Origin: Curtobacterium pusillum | Lineage (GTDB): Bacteria; Actinomycetota; Actinomycetes; Actinomycetales; Microbacteriaceae | Direction: 5' to 3' | Assembly (NCBI RefSeq): GCF_007673235.1 | Contig: NZ_VDZH01000002.1 | Span: 201,642-265,641, forward strand | DNA length: 64,000 nucleotides | Shown here: positions 7,575 through 16,839 of the stretch, piece after piece | Position numbering within the stretch: the first letter of the stretch is position 1 | Layout of the letters: the number at the start of each line of letters is the position of its first letter | Notes under the pieces: generated by a model | Seen by the model: only the letters and a program-made list of their open reading frames with translations | Database searches by the model: none | What the model was told of the DNA's origin: nothing | Program-made: the position numbers and the translations under genes

Positions 7575-8923
7575 TGGGCACGACCGAGGAGGAGTGGGCG
7601 TTCGAGACCCGGCAGATCCGGGCCGGGTTCAAGTCCGATCCCGGTTGGGGCGCCAACGTCCCGCCGATCGCCCAGAGTGCGGCGTTCGTCTACCCGTCCG
7701 GTGAGGACGCGGCCGACCGGTTCATGCTCAACGCGCCGGGGCACACGTACTCGCGCGTGAACAACCCGTCCGCCGCTGCGCTCGAGCGGCGCATCGCCGA
7801 CCTCGAGGGCGGCGTCGGTGCGCTCGCGCTCGCCTCCGGCCAGGCGGCGACCACGCTGGCCGTGCTCGGCGTCGCGCGCGCCGGCGACCACGTCGTCTCG
7901 AGTGCGTCGCTGTACGGCGCGACGTACACGCTGTTCGCGTCGACCATGCGCGACCTCGGCATCGCGTTCACGTTCGTGCAGGACCCGACGGACCTGGAGG
8001 AGTGGGCGGCTGCCGTCCGTCCGGAGACGAAGGCGTTCTTCGGCGAGTCGATCCCGAACCCGCGCGGCGACGTCCTGGACTTCGCGGGGGTGGCCGGGGT
8101 CGCCCACGAGGCCGGTGTCCCGCTCATCGTGGACAACACGATCGCGACGCCGTACCTCGTCCGACCGATCGAGCACGGTGCGGACATCGTGGTGCACTCG
8201 GCGACGAAGTACCTCGCCGGCCACGGCAGTGCCATCGCGGGGCTGATCGTGGACAGCGGGAACTTCGACTGGGCCGCGCACGCCGACCGGTACCCGCAGC
8301 TGGCCTCCACCGAGGAGTCCGGGTTCGCGAACACGAACTTCGCTTCGAAGTTCGGGCGGCGCGCATTCATCCAGCGCACCCGCTCGAAGCTGTCGGCGGA
8401 CCTCGGTCCGGCGATCGCACCCTTCACCGCGTTCCTGGTGTTGCAGGGCATCCAGACGCTGTCGCTCCGGATGGACCGGCACGTGTCGAACGCTGCGGCG
8501 GTGGCCTCGTGGCTCGACGCCCACGACCAGGTGCTCGGCGTGCACTACGCGGGGCTGCCCTCGTCGCCGTGGCACCACCTGCAGCAGCGCTACGTGCCCG
8601 CCGGCCCCTCGGCGGTGCTCGCGTTCGACCTCGACGGCGGGGTCGACGCGGGGCGCCGGTTCGTCGCGGCGCTCGAGCTGTTCGACCACGTGTCGAACAT
8701 CGGCGACGTGCGGTCCCTCGTGGTGCACCCGGCGTCGACCACGCACGTGCAGATGACCTCGTCGGAGCGGGCGGCCGCGGGGGTCGGAGACGGCCTGATC
8801 CGGCTGTCGATCGGTCTCGAGCACGTCGACGACATCCTCGCCGACCTGGCGCGGGGCTTCGCGGCGGCGACATCGGGGGTCAGCCCTGCCACGTCGGGCG
8901 TCAGCCCCGCCACGTCGGGATAG
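7574..8923 (+). CDS. metY: O-acetylhomoserine sulfhydrylase-like PLP enzyme
   Basis: This 449-residue Cys/Met-metabolism PLP enzyme has the cofactor lysine in HSATKYLAGHGS, the aspartate motif VDNTIATPYLV, and LASGQAATTLA. The family makes homocysteine from O-acetylhomoserine and sulfide; paralogues use other thiols. Coupled translation with the SfnG-like gene suggests released sulfur is incorporated directly. The last 18 residues are repeats of ATSGVSP that come from a 21-bp DNA repeat and are not part of the fold. The TAG stop is also the first three bases of the ispE -10 box. Confidence 0.85.
   Translation: MGTTEEEWAFETRQIRAGFKSDPGWGANVPPIAQSAAFVYPSGEDAADRFMLNAPGHTYSRVNNPSAAALERRIADLEGGVGALALASGQAATTLAVLGVARAGDHVVSSASLYGATYTLFASTMRDLGIAFTFVQDPTDLEEWAAAVRPETKAFFGESIPNPRGDVLDFAGVAGVAHEAGVPLIVDNTIATPYLVRPIEHGADIVVHSATKYLAGHGSAIAGLIVDSGNFDWAAHADRYPQLASTEESGFANTNFASKFGRRAFIQRTRSKLSADLGPAIAPFTAFLVLQGIQTLSLRMDRHVSNAAAVASWLDAHDQVLGVHYAGLPSSPWHHLQQRYVPAGPSAVLAFDLDGGVDAGRRFVAALELFDHVSNIGDVRSLVVHPASTTHVQMTSSERAAAGVGDGLIRLSIGLEHVDDILADLARGFAAATSGVSPATSGVSPATSG
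8867..8920 (+). repeat. 21-bp tandem repeat at the 3' end of the MetY-like gene
   Basis: Two and a half copies of a 21-bp in-frame unit encode ATSGVSP twice and then ATSG. The copies differ at only a few bases, which suggests recent expansion by slippage. The array ends exactly at the stop codon. Confidence 0.85.
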
Positions 8924-8926
8924 GTT
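8921..8926 (+). promoter_or_regulatory. ispE -10 box overlapping the upstream stop codon
   Basis: TAGGTT lies 6 bases before the ispE ATG, and its first three bases are the stop codon of the preceding gene. The spacing matches the leaderless pattern seen across the window. It gives ispE its own promoter independent of the sulfur genes. Confidence 0.65.
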
Positions 8927-8932
8927 GGGGGC

Positions 8933-9865
8933 ATGACCACGCTGGCCGCTCCGACCCGCGTGCGGACGCGCGCCCCCGGCAAGATCAACGTGTACCTGTC
9001 CGTCGGGGCGCTGCAGGACGACGGCTACCACGACGTGGCGACGGCGTACCAGGCGGTCTCGCTGTACGAGGACGTCTCGGCCGAGCCGGCGGACGACTTC
9101 TCGGTCACCTTCACCGGGCCGATCGACACGAGCGGTGTGCCGGTGGACGAGTCGAACCTCGCCATCCGGGCCGCTCGGCTCGTGGCGGACGCTGCGGGCT
9201 ACCGCGGTGGCGTCCGGCTGACCATCGACAAGCAGGTCCCGGTGGCCGGCGGCATGGGCGGGGGATCGGCAGATGCGGCCGCGACGCTGCTCGCCGTCGA
9301 CACGCTCTGGGGCACGGCGCTCGGGCGTGAGGAACTCCTGCGGCTCGCCGCACAGCTCGGCGCCGATGTGCCGTTCGCCTTCGCCGGCGGGACCGCGGTC
9401 GGCACGGGCCGGGGCGACGAGCTCAGCCCGGCGCTGGCGAAGGGCGAGTTCCAGTGGGTGCTCGCCCTGAGCGACGACGGGCTCTCCACCCCGGCCGTGT
9501 ACCGGGCGCTCGACGAACACCGCGAGCGCTACCGTGCCGACATCGCGCCGGCGCCGACGACCCCCGTGGTCGAGGCGAACGTGCTGCAGGCCCTGCGTGC
9601 CGGCGACCCGGACCTGCTCGCGGACTGCCTGTACAACGACCTGCAGGCGCCGGCCATGCGCCTGCAGCCGCGCCTCGCGTCGACGCTCGAGATCGGCGAG
9701 AAGGCCGGTGCGCTCGCCGGGCTGGTCTCCGGCAGCGGGCCGACGGTTGCCTTCCTCGTCGCCGACCGCGATGCCGCGCTCGAAGTCCAGGTCGAGCTGA
9801 GTGCCGCGGGCATGGTGGCCGTCCGGGCAGCCGGACCGGTGCACGGCGCCCGCGTGGTGCACTGA
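8933..9865 (+). CDS. ispE: 4-diphosphocytidyl-2-C-methyl-D-erythritol kinase
   Basis: IspE phosphorylates CDP-methylerythritol in the non-mevalonate isoprenoid pathway. The 310-residue GHMP kinase shows the N-terminal substrate motif APGKINVYL, the ATP loop [16 protein letters not shown], and the C-terminal [13 protein letters not shown]. The ATG follows a TAGGTT -10 box by 6 bases, indicating a leaderless mRNA. In many actinobacteria ispE directly follows rsmA; here accessory genes intervene. Length is normal for the family. Confidence 0.95.
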   Translation: MTTLAAPTRVRTRAPGKINVYLSVGALQDDGYHDVATAYQAVSLYEDVSAEPADDFSVTFTGPIDTSGVPVDESNLAIRAARLVADAAGYRGGVRLTIDKQVPVAGGMGGGSADAAATLLAVDTLWGTALGREELLRLAAQLGADVPFAFAGGTAVGTGRGDELSPALAKGEFQWVLALSDDGLSTPAVYRALDEHRERYRADIAPAPTTPVVEANVLQALRAGDPDLLADCLYNDLQAPAMRLQPRLASTLEIGEKAGALAGLVSGSGPTVAFLVADRDAALEVQVELSAAGMVAVRAAGPVHGARVVH

Positions 9866-9885
9866 GCGTCGCCCCGCGCGCTTCG

Positions 9886-11547
9886 TCAGCGGCGGACGTA
9901 CTCCGTGATGACCACGGTGCCGGTCTTCCAGTGCTCCTCCACCGTGAACCCGTGTGCGGCGAGGACCGACGCCGTCTCCGGCTCGATGTTGCGCGCCTTC
10001 ACCGTGCCGCCGACGAACCACACCGTGTCGATGTCGTCGAGGCGGCTCGGGATCGTCGTGGCGAGGTCACCGGTCTGGTTCCAGAGCACCCCGCTCTCGG
10101 CACCGTTCTTCCGGACGCCGAGGTCGGTCATGCCGGCGAAGGCATCGGGGTAGGAGACGCGGATGATGTCGGCCGTCGTGCCCGGGTGGCCGTACACGCT
10201 GCCGAACACGACGCCCTCGTCGGCGTCGACGCGGTTGCTGCTCCGCTCGGCGGCGATGATCGACGCGGCGCGCGCCCAGGTCGAGTCCTGCTTCGCGAGC
10301 GGTTCCTTCACGGCGACCGCGGTCGGCACCGACAGGACGAGGACGACCCCGACCGCGGCGGCGAGCAGCGCCTTCGGCCGGATCATCGTCAGCGCGAGTG
10401 CGATGAGCAGCGCGACGAACGGCAGGCTCAGGGTCGCGTACTTCGGGGAGTAGAGGTGCTTGCCCATCGCGGTGGCGAGGACGAGCGCCGCGGTCGGGAT
10501 CACCACGAGGGGGAGTGCGACGCGGACGGCCTGGGCGCGGAGCAGCGAGCGGACGGTCGCGGAGCGGCGGTGCGCCTCGACCAGGCCGCCGACGACCCCG
10601 AGCAGTACGAGGGCCCACGCGACTGCGGCGTACCAGTCGACCCCGCCGAACCACGCGGTCGCGAACACTTGCGCGCCGGTGCGCTGCCCGATCCCGGCGA
10701 TCCACGCCACCTGCTTGGACTGCGAGGCGATCTCCACCACGACGGGGGACACGACCACGGCGGCGATGCCGGCGGCGACCGCCCACCGCACCAGGGTGGC
10801 ACCCGTCACGAGCGGCGGACCGGGGATGCGCGCCGACCGGGAGACCGTCGCCCGGCGAAGTGACGTCCGTCGAGCGAGCATCGTCCAGAGCAGCGTGACG
10901 GCGTGCGCGACGACGGCGAGCGACAGGTAGACGTTGAAGGTCACGGCGACGAGGGCGAGCGCGCCGTACGCCACCCACCAGTGCAGGCTGCGGCCGGTGC
11001 GGGTCCGGCGCACCGCGGTCATCCCGACGAGCGTCAGGCACACCGCGAGCGTCGTGATCGTCGCGTACGGACGCCCCTCGGACCCGGCCCACTGCACCCG
11101 GGGGAGCGCGAGGAACACGATGCCGGCGGTGATCCCGAGTCGGCGTCCGCCGAGTCGTCGTCCGAGTGCCACGAGGAGCCCGGCTGCGACGCCCACGGCG
11201 AGGGCACTCGGGAACCGCAGCGTGAACGGCGTGTACCCGACGAGCCAGAACCAGACGTGCATCAGGGCGTAGTAGAGCCCGTGCACCGCGTCGACACTGT
11301 GGAGTTCGGCCCAGAGCTGGGCCCAGGTCCGCTGCGCACTCGTGACCGTGGCGGCCTCGTCGTACCAGAGCGACGGCACCCAGGCGAAGGCCGCGGCGAC
11401 GAGCACCCCGAGGGCACCGATCGTGAGCTCGGGCGTGCGGACGACGGCGAGCCCGATGCTCGACACGAGCCGTCGGGAACGAGTGCGGACCGGTGCGAGC
11501 CCCGTCGTGCGGGGGACGCTGATGGTGCCGGTCCGGGGAGTGCTCAC
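9886..11547 (-). CDS. GT39-like membrane glycosyltransferase
   Basis: The 553-residue protein has about eleven or twelve predicted membrane helices and, in the first outside loop, LWYDEAATVTSAQ, the DE pair typical of GT-C enzymes of the GT39/ArnT type that use polyprenyl-phosphate sugars. The soluble C-terminal domain (about 430-553) lies outside the membrane. I chose the GTG at 11547; the open frame continues upstream but there it is only antisense to the molybdenum genes. Acceptor and sugar are unknown. It converges on ispE with 20 bases between stops. Confidence 0.75.
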   Translation of the reverse strand: MSTPRTGTISVPRTTGLAPVRTRSRRLVSSIGLAVVRTPELTIGALGVLVAAAFAWVPSLWYDEAATVTSAQRTWAQLWAELHSVDAVHGLYYALMHVWFWLVGYTPFTLRFPSALAVGVAAGLLVALGRRLGGRRLGITAGIVFLALPRVQWAGSEGRPYATITTLAVCLTLVGMTAVRRTRTGRSLHWWVAYGALALVAVTFNVYLSLAVVAHAVTLLWTMLARRTSLRRATVSRSARIPGPPLVTGATLVRWAVAAGIAAVVVSPVVVEIASQSKQVAWIAGIGQRTGAQVFATAWFGGVDWYAAVAWALVLLGVVGGLVEAHRRSATVRSLLRAQAVRVALPLVVIPTAALVLATAMGKHLYSPKYATLSLPFVALLIALALTMIRPKALLAAAVGVVLVLSVPTAVAVKEPLAKQDSTWARAASIIAAERSSNRVDADEGVVFGSVYGHPGTTADIIRVSYPDAFAGMTDLGVRKNGAESGVLWNQTGDLATTIPSRLDDIDTVWFVGGTVKARNIEPETASVLAAHGFTVEEHWKTGTVVITEYVRR

Positions 11548-11615
11548 GGACTGGACGGTAGCCGGGGCGTCTGGACAGGTGCCCGGCAGGAGGCCTGCCG
11601 ACACTGAGAGTTCCA

Positions 11616-11627
11616 CATACCGGTATG
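11616..11627. promoter_or_regulatory. Palindromic operator candidate before the HTH-TOBE gene
   Basis: CATACCGGTATG is a perfect 12-bp palindrome overlapping a TATGGT -10 candidate at 11624-11629. The downstream gene encodes a DNA-binding protein with a molybdate/pterin-binding type domain, so autoregulation is a reasonable guess. Confidence 0.5.
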
Positions 11628-11638
11628 GTGCGAACACC

Positions 11639-12046
11639 ATGACGAAGCTCCGCATCCGCGACGCCGCGCGGTACCTCGGCGTCAGCGACGACACCGTCCG
11701 GCGACTGGTCGACGGCGGGACCTTCACCCGGGACGTCGACGCCTCCGGCCGGACGGTGGTGGACGGCGCGGAACTCGCCGCCCACATCCGCGGTCGGGGC
11801 GAGCAGCTCGACGACCCGTCCGGCACGCGGAGCTCCGCCCGGAACCGGTTCGTCGGCATCGTCACCGCGCTCACGGTCGACGGCGTGATGGCGCAGGTGG
11901 AACTGCAGAGCGGTCCGCACCGGGTCGTCTCGCTGATGAGCGCCGAAGCCGTCCACGACCTGGGGCTCGAGGTCGGCGCCGTCGCGGTGGCCTCGGTGAA
12001 GGCGACGATGGTGTCGGTCGAGGTCCCCGCGGAGCCCGCACCGTGA
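11639..12046 (+). CDS. HTH-TOBE molybdate-responsive regulator candidate
   Basis: The 135-residue protein combines an excisionase/MerR-like helix-turn-helix at residues 1-50 (RIRDAARYLGVSDDTVRRLVDGG) with a TOBE/Mop domain at about 65-130 (RNRFVGIVTALTVDGVMAQVELQ, SAEAVHDLGLEVGAVAVASVKAT). Mop domains bind molybdate or tungstate. It heads a run of overlapping genes (moeB-like, modABC), so it likely regulates them in response to molybdenum. This arrangement is smaller than the classical ModE. The stop overlaps the next GTG (GTGA). Confidence 0.82.
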   Translation: MTKLRIRDAARYLGVSDDTVRRLVDGGTFTRDVDASGRTVVDGAELAAHIRGRGEQLDDPSGTRSSARNRFVGIVTALTVDGVMAQVELQSGPHRVVSLMSAEAVHDLGLEVGAVAVASVKATMVSVEVPAEPAP

Positions 12047-13098
12047 CGAGCGACGCACGGCGACGCCTGACCTCCCGGACCGCTGCGCTCGAGGGCGCGG
12101 GGGAGCGGGCCGTCCGAGCGCTCGCCGACGCGAGCGTCCTGGTGGTCGGTGCCGGTGGACTCGGCGCGCCGGTGCTGACGTACCTCGCGGGCGCCGGGCT
12201 GCGTCGGGTCACGATCGTCGACCACGACGTCGTCGACACGTCGAACCTCGCACGGCAGACCCTCTTCGCAGCGGCGGACGTCGGCCTCCCGAAGGCCGAG
12301 TGCGCCGCGGAACGGGTGCGTGGCGTCGACCCGGAGCTCGAGGTCGTCGCGCTCGCCGAGCCGTTCCGGCCGGACCACGTCACCGGGCACGACGTCGTGG
12401 TCGACGCCGCGGACAGCGTCGAGGTCACACGCGCGATCTCGGACGCGTGCTCCCGCGCCGGCATCCCGTTCGTGTGGGGCACGGTGCTCGGGCTCGACGG
12501 GCAGGTCTCGGTCTTCCATGACAGTGGTTCGGAGCCGATCGACTTCCACGACCTGCACCCGGACGCACTGCCCGACGAGGGCTCCTGCGCGCTCGACGGC
12601 GTGCTGCCCGCACTGTGCGGGGCGGTCGGCTCGGTGATGGCCGCACAGGTCACCGCCCTCGTCGCGGGGATCGGCGAGCCGTTGCTCGGCCGGGTCCTCA
12701 CCGTCGACGCCCGGCGGTGGCGCTGGACCGAGAGCACCCTCCGCCGGGGGCCCGCGTCCCGCCGCCCGGCTGCGCAGGTCGACGACGCCCCGCCGCGGAT
12801 CGCCCCGGCTGCGCTCGCCGAACGGCTGCGCGACGATCGCGGACGTCCGCTCCTGGTCGACGTCCGGACCCCGGGCGAACTCGCCACCGGGACCATCCCG
12901 GGCAGCCTGCGGCCCGAGGACCTGACGGACCCGAGCGCACCGGTGGTGGTCGTCTGTGCCAGCGGCGTCCGCGCCACCGCCTGGGCCCGAGCTGCTCGTG
13001 CGGCGGGTCGGTCGGCGACGGTCCTCGACGGCGGCATCGAGGCCTGGCGGCGAGAAGGCGGCGCGATATCCGCACACGCGGATACAATCGCCGAATGA
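12043..13098 (+). CDS. moeB: MoeB/ThiF-type adenylyltransferase with rhodanese domain
   Basis: Residues 1-240 form a ThiF/MoeB E1-like domain: nucleotide loop VLVVGAGGLGAPVL, VDHDVVDTSNLARQ, and the catalytic-cysteine segment GSCALDGVLPAL. Residues 265-351 form a rhodanese domain with the active-site loop CASGVRAT. MoeB adenylates the C-terminal glycine of MoaD; rhodanese fusions can supply the sulfur. The CxxC pair that usually binds zinc is absent: the equivalent stretch reads FHDLHPD. The gene overlaps both neighbours by 4 bases. Confidence 0.85.
   Translation: MTSDARRRLTSRTAALEGAGERAVRALADASVLVVGAGGLGAPVLTYLAGAGLRRVTIVDHDVVDTSNLARQTLFAAADVGLPKAECAAERVRGVDPELEVVALAEPFRPDHVTGHDVVVDAADSVEVTRAISDACSRAGIPFVWGTVLGLDGQVSVFHDSGSEPIDFHDLHPDALPDEGSCALDGVLPALCGAVGSVMAAQVTALVAGIGEPLLGRVLTVDARRWRWTESTLRRGPASRRPAAQVDDAPPRIAPAALAERLRDDRGRPLLVDVRTPGELATGTIPGSLRPEDLTDPSAPVVVVCASGVRATAWARAARAAGRSATVLDGGIEAWRREGGAISAHADTIAE
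13067..13084. promoter_or_regulatory. Inverted-repeat operator candidate before modA
   Basis: TATCCGC-ACAC-GCGGATA is a perfect 7-4-7 inverted repeat inside the 3' end of the moeB-like gene. It overlaps the -10 box TACAAT at 13083-13088, which lies 6 bases before the modA ATG. A repressor bound here would block an internal modABC promoter. Confidence 0.6.
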
Positions 13099-13916
13099 AG
13101 ACGCACAAGCGGGACGTCACGCTACTCGTCGCCGCAGCCGCACTCGCAGTGATCGGCCTCGCGGGCTGCTCGATGACCGGATCGGGCGCGACGGCCGAGT
13201 CCACCGCGACGACCGGCACCGCCAGCGCCACCACCGGCCCGACGGGGAAGATCACCGTGTTCGCCGCGGCATCGCTGCAGCAGACGTTCACGACGCTCGG
13301 CAAGCAGTACGAGGACGCCCACCCCGGCACCTCGATCACGTTCTCGTTCGCCGGATCGAGCGACCTCGTCACGCAGATCCGCAACGGTGCCCCGGCGGAC
13401 GTGTTCGCCTCCGCCGACGAGGCGAACATGGACAAGATCGTGAAGACCGACGTCGCGCCGGGATCACCGAAGGACTTCGCCACGAACGTCCTCGAGATCG
13501 CGGTCGCTCCCGGCAATCCGAAGGGGATCACCGACCTCGACGACCTGACGTCGTCCGACGTGCAGCTCGTGACGTGCGCCGCACCGGTGCCGTGCGGCGC
13601 CGCGACCGCCAAGGTGGAGCAGGCCAGCGGCGTGGACCTCAAACCGGTCAGCGAGGAGCAGTCGGTGACCGACGTCCTCGGCAAGGTCGAGTCGGGGCAG
13701 GCCGACGCCGGGCTCGTCTACGTCACGGACGTGAAGGGCGCCGACGGCAAGGTCGACGGTGTCCCGTTCGACGCCTCGAGCAAGGCCGTCAACACCTACC
13801 CGATCGGCGTGCTGAAGGACGCGGGCAACCCTGAGCTCGCGGCGGCGTTCACGGCCTACGTCCGGTCGGACGCCGGCCAGAAGGTGCTCGCCGACGCGGG
13901 CTTCGGGGCGCCGTGA
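13095..13916 (+). CDS. modA: Molybdate ABC transporter substrate-binding lipoprotein
   Basis: ModA captures molybdate outside the membrane. The 273-residue product has a lipoprotein signal ending in IGLAGC, a Ser/Thr-rich linker, then the ModA core: [44 protein letters not shown] and the late [11 protein letters not shown]. The ATG overlaps the upstream stop (ATGA), but TACAAT at 13083-13088 lies 6 bases upstream, so a leaderless internal promoter may also serve modABC. Confidence 0.93.
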   Translation: MKTHKRDVTLLVAAAALAVIGLAGCSMTGSGATAESTATTGTASATTGPTGKITVFAAASLQQTFTTLGKQYEDAHPGTSITFSFAGSSDLVTQIRNGAPADVFASADEANMDKIVKTDVAPGSPKDFATNVLEIAVAPGNPKGITDLDDLTSSDVQLVTCAAPVPCGAATAKVEQASGVDLKPVSEEQSVTDVLGKVESGQADAGLVYVTDVKGADGKVDGVPFDASSKAVNTYPIGVLKDAGNPELAAAFTAYVRSDAGQKVLADAGFGAP

Positions 13917-14704
13917 CCCGTGGCCGGGCCCCGGTGCCGTGGTGGCTCCCGGTCCCGGCGGTGCTCGGCGGCCTGTTCGTCGTGGTGCCCGTGCTCGCGA
14001 TGGTCGGCCGCGTCGACTGGCGTTCGTTCGGTGCGCTCGTCACGTCGCCCGCGTCCCTGAGCGCCCTCGGCCTGAGCCTGGGCACCGCGGCGGCCGCGAC
14101 GGGCATCGCGTTCGTGCTCGGCTACCCGCTCGCCGTCCTCTTCGCGCGCTCGACCTCGCGGTGGGTCGGTGTCGCCCGGGCGCTCGTCCTGCTGCCCCTG
14201 GTGCTGCCGCCGGTCGTGGGCGGGCTGGCGCTCCTCGCGGCGTTCGGCCGCCTCGGTGTCGTCGGGGCGTTCCTCGACGACCACGGCCTCCGCATCGCGT
14301 TCACCACGACCGCCGTCGTCATCGCGCAGACGTTCGTCGCGATGCCGTTCCTGGTGTCGTCGATCGAGGGTGCGCTCCGCGTCGGCGGTGATCGGTTCGA
14401 ACGCGTGGCGGCGACGCTCGGTGCCGGTCCGACCCGCACGTTCCTCACCGTCACGACGCCGCGGGTCCTGCCGGGCATCCTGTCCGGACTCGTCCTCTGC
14501 TTCGCCCGTGCCCTCGGCGAGTTCGGTGCGACCCTGACGTTCGCGGGCAGTCTGCAGGGCGTGACCCGCACCCTGCCCCTCGAGATCTACCTGCAGCGGG
14601 AGATCGACCCGGACACGGCCGTCGCGCTCGCCCTCGTGCTCGTGGTGGTCGCGCTCGTCGTGATCGGGGCCTCGGCCCTCCGGACCCGGGCGGTCGTCGC
14701 GTGA
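13913..14704 (+). CDS. modB: Molybdate ABC transporter permease
   Basis: The 263-residue protein has about five or six membrane helices and the permease coupling motif in the cytoplasmic loop ([19 protein letters not shown], with an early EAA-like helix). ModB forms the homodimeric channel for molybdate. It starts with GTG overlapping the modA stop and ends overlapping modC by 4 bases, giving a tightly coupled operon. Confidence 0.93.
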   Translation: MTRGRAPVPWWLPVPAVLGGLFVVVPVLAMVGRVDWRSFGALVTSPASLSALGLSLGTAAAATGIAFVLGYPLAVLFARSTSRWVGVARALVLLPLVLPPVVGGLALLAAFGRLGVVGAFLDDHGLRIAFTTTAVVIAQTFVAMPFLVSSIEGALRVGGDRFERVAATLGAGPTRTFLTVTTPRVLPGILSGLVLCFARALGEFGATLTFAGSLQGVTRTLPLEIYLQREIDPDTAVALALVLVVVALVVIGASALRTRAVVA

Positions 14705-15732
14705 CCGGCGGCCTGCGCGCCCACGTCCTCGTCCCGGAGCGCGACGTCGACGTCCGGCTCGAGATCGGCTCAGCGGAGTGCGTCGCGCTCGTCGGGCCGA
14801 ACGGCGCTGGCAAGTCCACGGTCGTCGAGGCGCTCGCCGGGCTGCTGCGCACCCGGCACGGCGAGGTCCTGCTCGGTGACCGGGACCTCACGCGCGTCCC
14901 GCCGCACCGCCGCGGGGTCGGCCTCGTCGCGCAGCGCGCGGACCTGTTCCCGCACCTCTCCGTCTCCCGCAACGTCGCCTACGGACCGCGCGCGACCGGA
15001 TCAGGCGGCCGGGAGGCACGACACCGGTCGTCCGCGGCGCTCGCGGCCGTCGGCGTGGCCGGCCTGGCAGATCGGGCACCTGGGACGCTCTCCGGTGGGC
15101 AGGCCCAGCGCGTGGCGATCGCCCGGGCCGTCGCCACGGATCCGGCGCTCCTGCTCCTCGACGAGCCCACCTCGGCTCTTGACGTCGATGCACGCGCCGA
15201 GGTCCGCGCTGCCCTCGGCACCGCCCGCGCCGGTCGTCCGACGCTCCTCGTCACCCACGACCCCCTCGAGGCCGTCGCCCTCGCGGACCGCATCGTCGTG
15301 CTCGAAGCCGGACGCGTCGTCGAGTCCGGGACCACCGCCGACGTCCTCGGTCGCCCGACCAGCGCGTTCGCGGCGTCCTTCTCCGGGCTGACGCTCGTCC
15401 GCGGGACCGCCACGCGGGGTGGGATCGCGATCGACGGCGGGGGTGCGCTGGCGTCGAGGACGCACACCGTGCCTCCAGGCCGGCCCGTGCTGGCGGTCTA
15501 CCACCCGACGGCCGCGCGCCCGACGCGGGACGGCGCCGGGCCCGAGCGTCCGGTCACGGCGCTCGAACCGCGGGACGGGCTGGTCCGCGTGCGCGCGGGG
15601 GAGCTCGCCGCCGACGTGACCGTCTCGGTCGCCGCCACCCTCGCCCTCGCAACGGGCGAGCCCGTCCGGATCGTCGTGCCGGCGGCCGAGGTGACGGTCT
15701 ACGAGCCGGCCGGTGCCAAGATGTCCCAGTGA
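14701..15732 (+). CDS. modC: Molybdate ABC transporter ATPase
   Basis: The 343-residue ATPase has Walker [10 protein letters not shown], the signature [14 protein letters not shown], Walker [13 protein letters not shown] and the H-loop LLVTHDPLE. Residues from about 230 form a TOBE/Mop regulatory domain ([19 protein letters not shown]), as in ModC, which senses molybdate. The gene overlaps modB and the following antiporter gene by 4 bases each. Confidence 0.93.
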   Translation: MTGGLRAHVLVPERDVDVRLEIGSAECVALVGPNGAGKSTVVEALAGLLRTRHGEVLLGDRDLTRVPPHRRGVGLVAQRADLFPHLSVSRNVAYGPRATGSGGREARHRSSAALAAVGVAGLADRAPGTLSGGQAQRVAIARAVATDPALLLLDEPTSALDVDARAEVRAALGTARAGRPTLLVTHDPLEAVALADRIVVLEAGRVVESGTTADVLGRPTSAFAASFSGLTLVRGTATRGGIAIDGGGALASRTHTVPPGRPVLAVYHPTAARPTRDGAGPERPVTALEPRDGLVRVRAGELAADVTVSVAATLALATGEPVRIVVPAAEVTVYEPAGAKMSQ

Positions 15733-16829
15733 CAAACTGGATCGCCAAGTCCTGGCCCGTCGGCATCCCCGTGATCGCGGCGATCGTCCTCGCACTGTCG
15801 TTCGGCCGGCACGACCTCGGAACGTTCGTCGTGGTGGTCGTGGCCGTCGTCCTGGCCGGCACGGTCCTCGCGGCGGTGCACCACGCCGAGGTCGTCGCGC
15901 ACCGGGTGGGGGAGCCGTTCGGGTCGCTCGTCCTCGCCGTCGCCGTGACGATCATCGAGGTGGCGCTCATCATCGCGCTCTCCAGCTCGGGCGGGGCGAA
16001 GGCCGAGACGCTGGCGCGGGACACCGTCTTCTCGGCGGTGATGATCACGATGAACGGTCTGGTCGGGCTTGCGATCCTGATCGGCACGCTCCGGCACAAC
16101 ACCGTGCGCTTCAACCAGGAGGGTGCGTCCGCGGCGACCATGACCGTCGCGGCACTGGCGGTCCTCACCCTCGTGCTGCCGACGTTCACCACCGGCACCG
16201 ACGACTCGTCGTTCACCGGCGCGCAACTCGTCTTCGTCGCCCTGGCCTCGCTGGCGCTCTACGTGCTCTTCGTGTTCACGCAGACGGTGCACCACCGTGA
16301 CTTCTTCCTGCCGGTCGGCCGGTCCGGCGGGGTGCTCGAGGAATCGGAGGACGCCCACGCCGCGCGTCCGACGGGCCGCGCCACGCTGACCTCGCTCGGG
16401 CTGCTGCTGCTCGCGCTCGTCGCGGTCGTCGGACTCGCGAAGGTCGAGTCACCCGCGATCGAGGCCGGCGTCGCCGCGGTCGGGTTCCCGCCGTCGTTCG
16501 TCGGCGTCGTGATCGCGCTGCTCATCCTGCTGCCCGAGGGCATCGCGGCGTCGAAGGCAGCGGCCCGGAACCGGATCCAGACGAGCCTCAACCTGGCGAT
16601 GGGCTCGGCGATGGCGTCGATCGGCCTCACGATCCCGTCGATCGCCGTGGCGTCCCTGTTCATGCCCGGCACGCTGCTGCTGGGGCTCGGACCGAGTCAG
16701 ATCGTGCTGCTCGCGCTGACGATCGTCGCGGCGGTGCTCACGGTGCTGCCCGGACGTGCGACGCGGCTGCAGGGCGGGGTGCACCTGGTGATCTTCGCCG
16801 CGTTCATCGTGCTGTCGGTCTCCCCGTAG
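15729..16829 (+). CDS. chaA: ChaA-type calcium/cation:proton antiporter
   Basis: The 366-residue protein has ten or eleven hydrophobic segments and the two alpha-repeat motifs of the CaCA family: FGSLVLAVAVTIIEVALII near the N-terminus and VIALLILLPEGIAASKAA near the C-terminus, each with the ion-binding Glu. ChaA exchanges Ca2+, Na+ or K+ for protons. Its GTG overlaps modC by 4 bases, so it is co-transcribed with molybdate uptake; no functional reason for this is obvious. Confidence 0.87.
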   Translation: MTNWIAKSWPVGIPVIAAIVLALSFGRHDLGTFVVVVVAVVLAGTVLAAVHHAEVVAHRVGEPFGSLVLAVAVTIIEVALIIALSSSGGAKAETLARDTVFSAVMITMNGLVGLAILIGTLRHNTVRFNQEGASAATMTVAALAVLTLVLPTFTTGTDDSSFTGAQLVFVALASLALYVLFVFTQTVHHRDFFLPVGRSGGVLEESEDAHAARPTGRATLTSLGLLLLALVAVVGLAKVESPAIEAGVAAVGFPPSFVGVVIALLILLPEGIAASKAAARNRIQTSLNLAMGSAMASIGLTIPSIAVASLFMPGTLLLGLGPSQIVLLALTIVAAVLTVLPGRATRLQGGVHLVIFAAFIVLSVSP

Positions 16830-16839
16830 GGCCCGGGCC

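Noticed and set aside
7367..10021. Very long minus-strand open frame (884 codons) opposite the monooxygenase, sulfhydrylase and ispE genes
   Set aside because: It is antisense to three clear genes, Arg/Gly/Val-rich with no domain, and is a by-product of high GC content.
11548..13077. Upstream extension of the GT39-like frame on the minus strand
   Set aside because: Beyond the GTG at 11547 it only mirrors the molybdenum regulator and MoeB-like gene, with low-complexity sequence.
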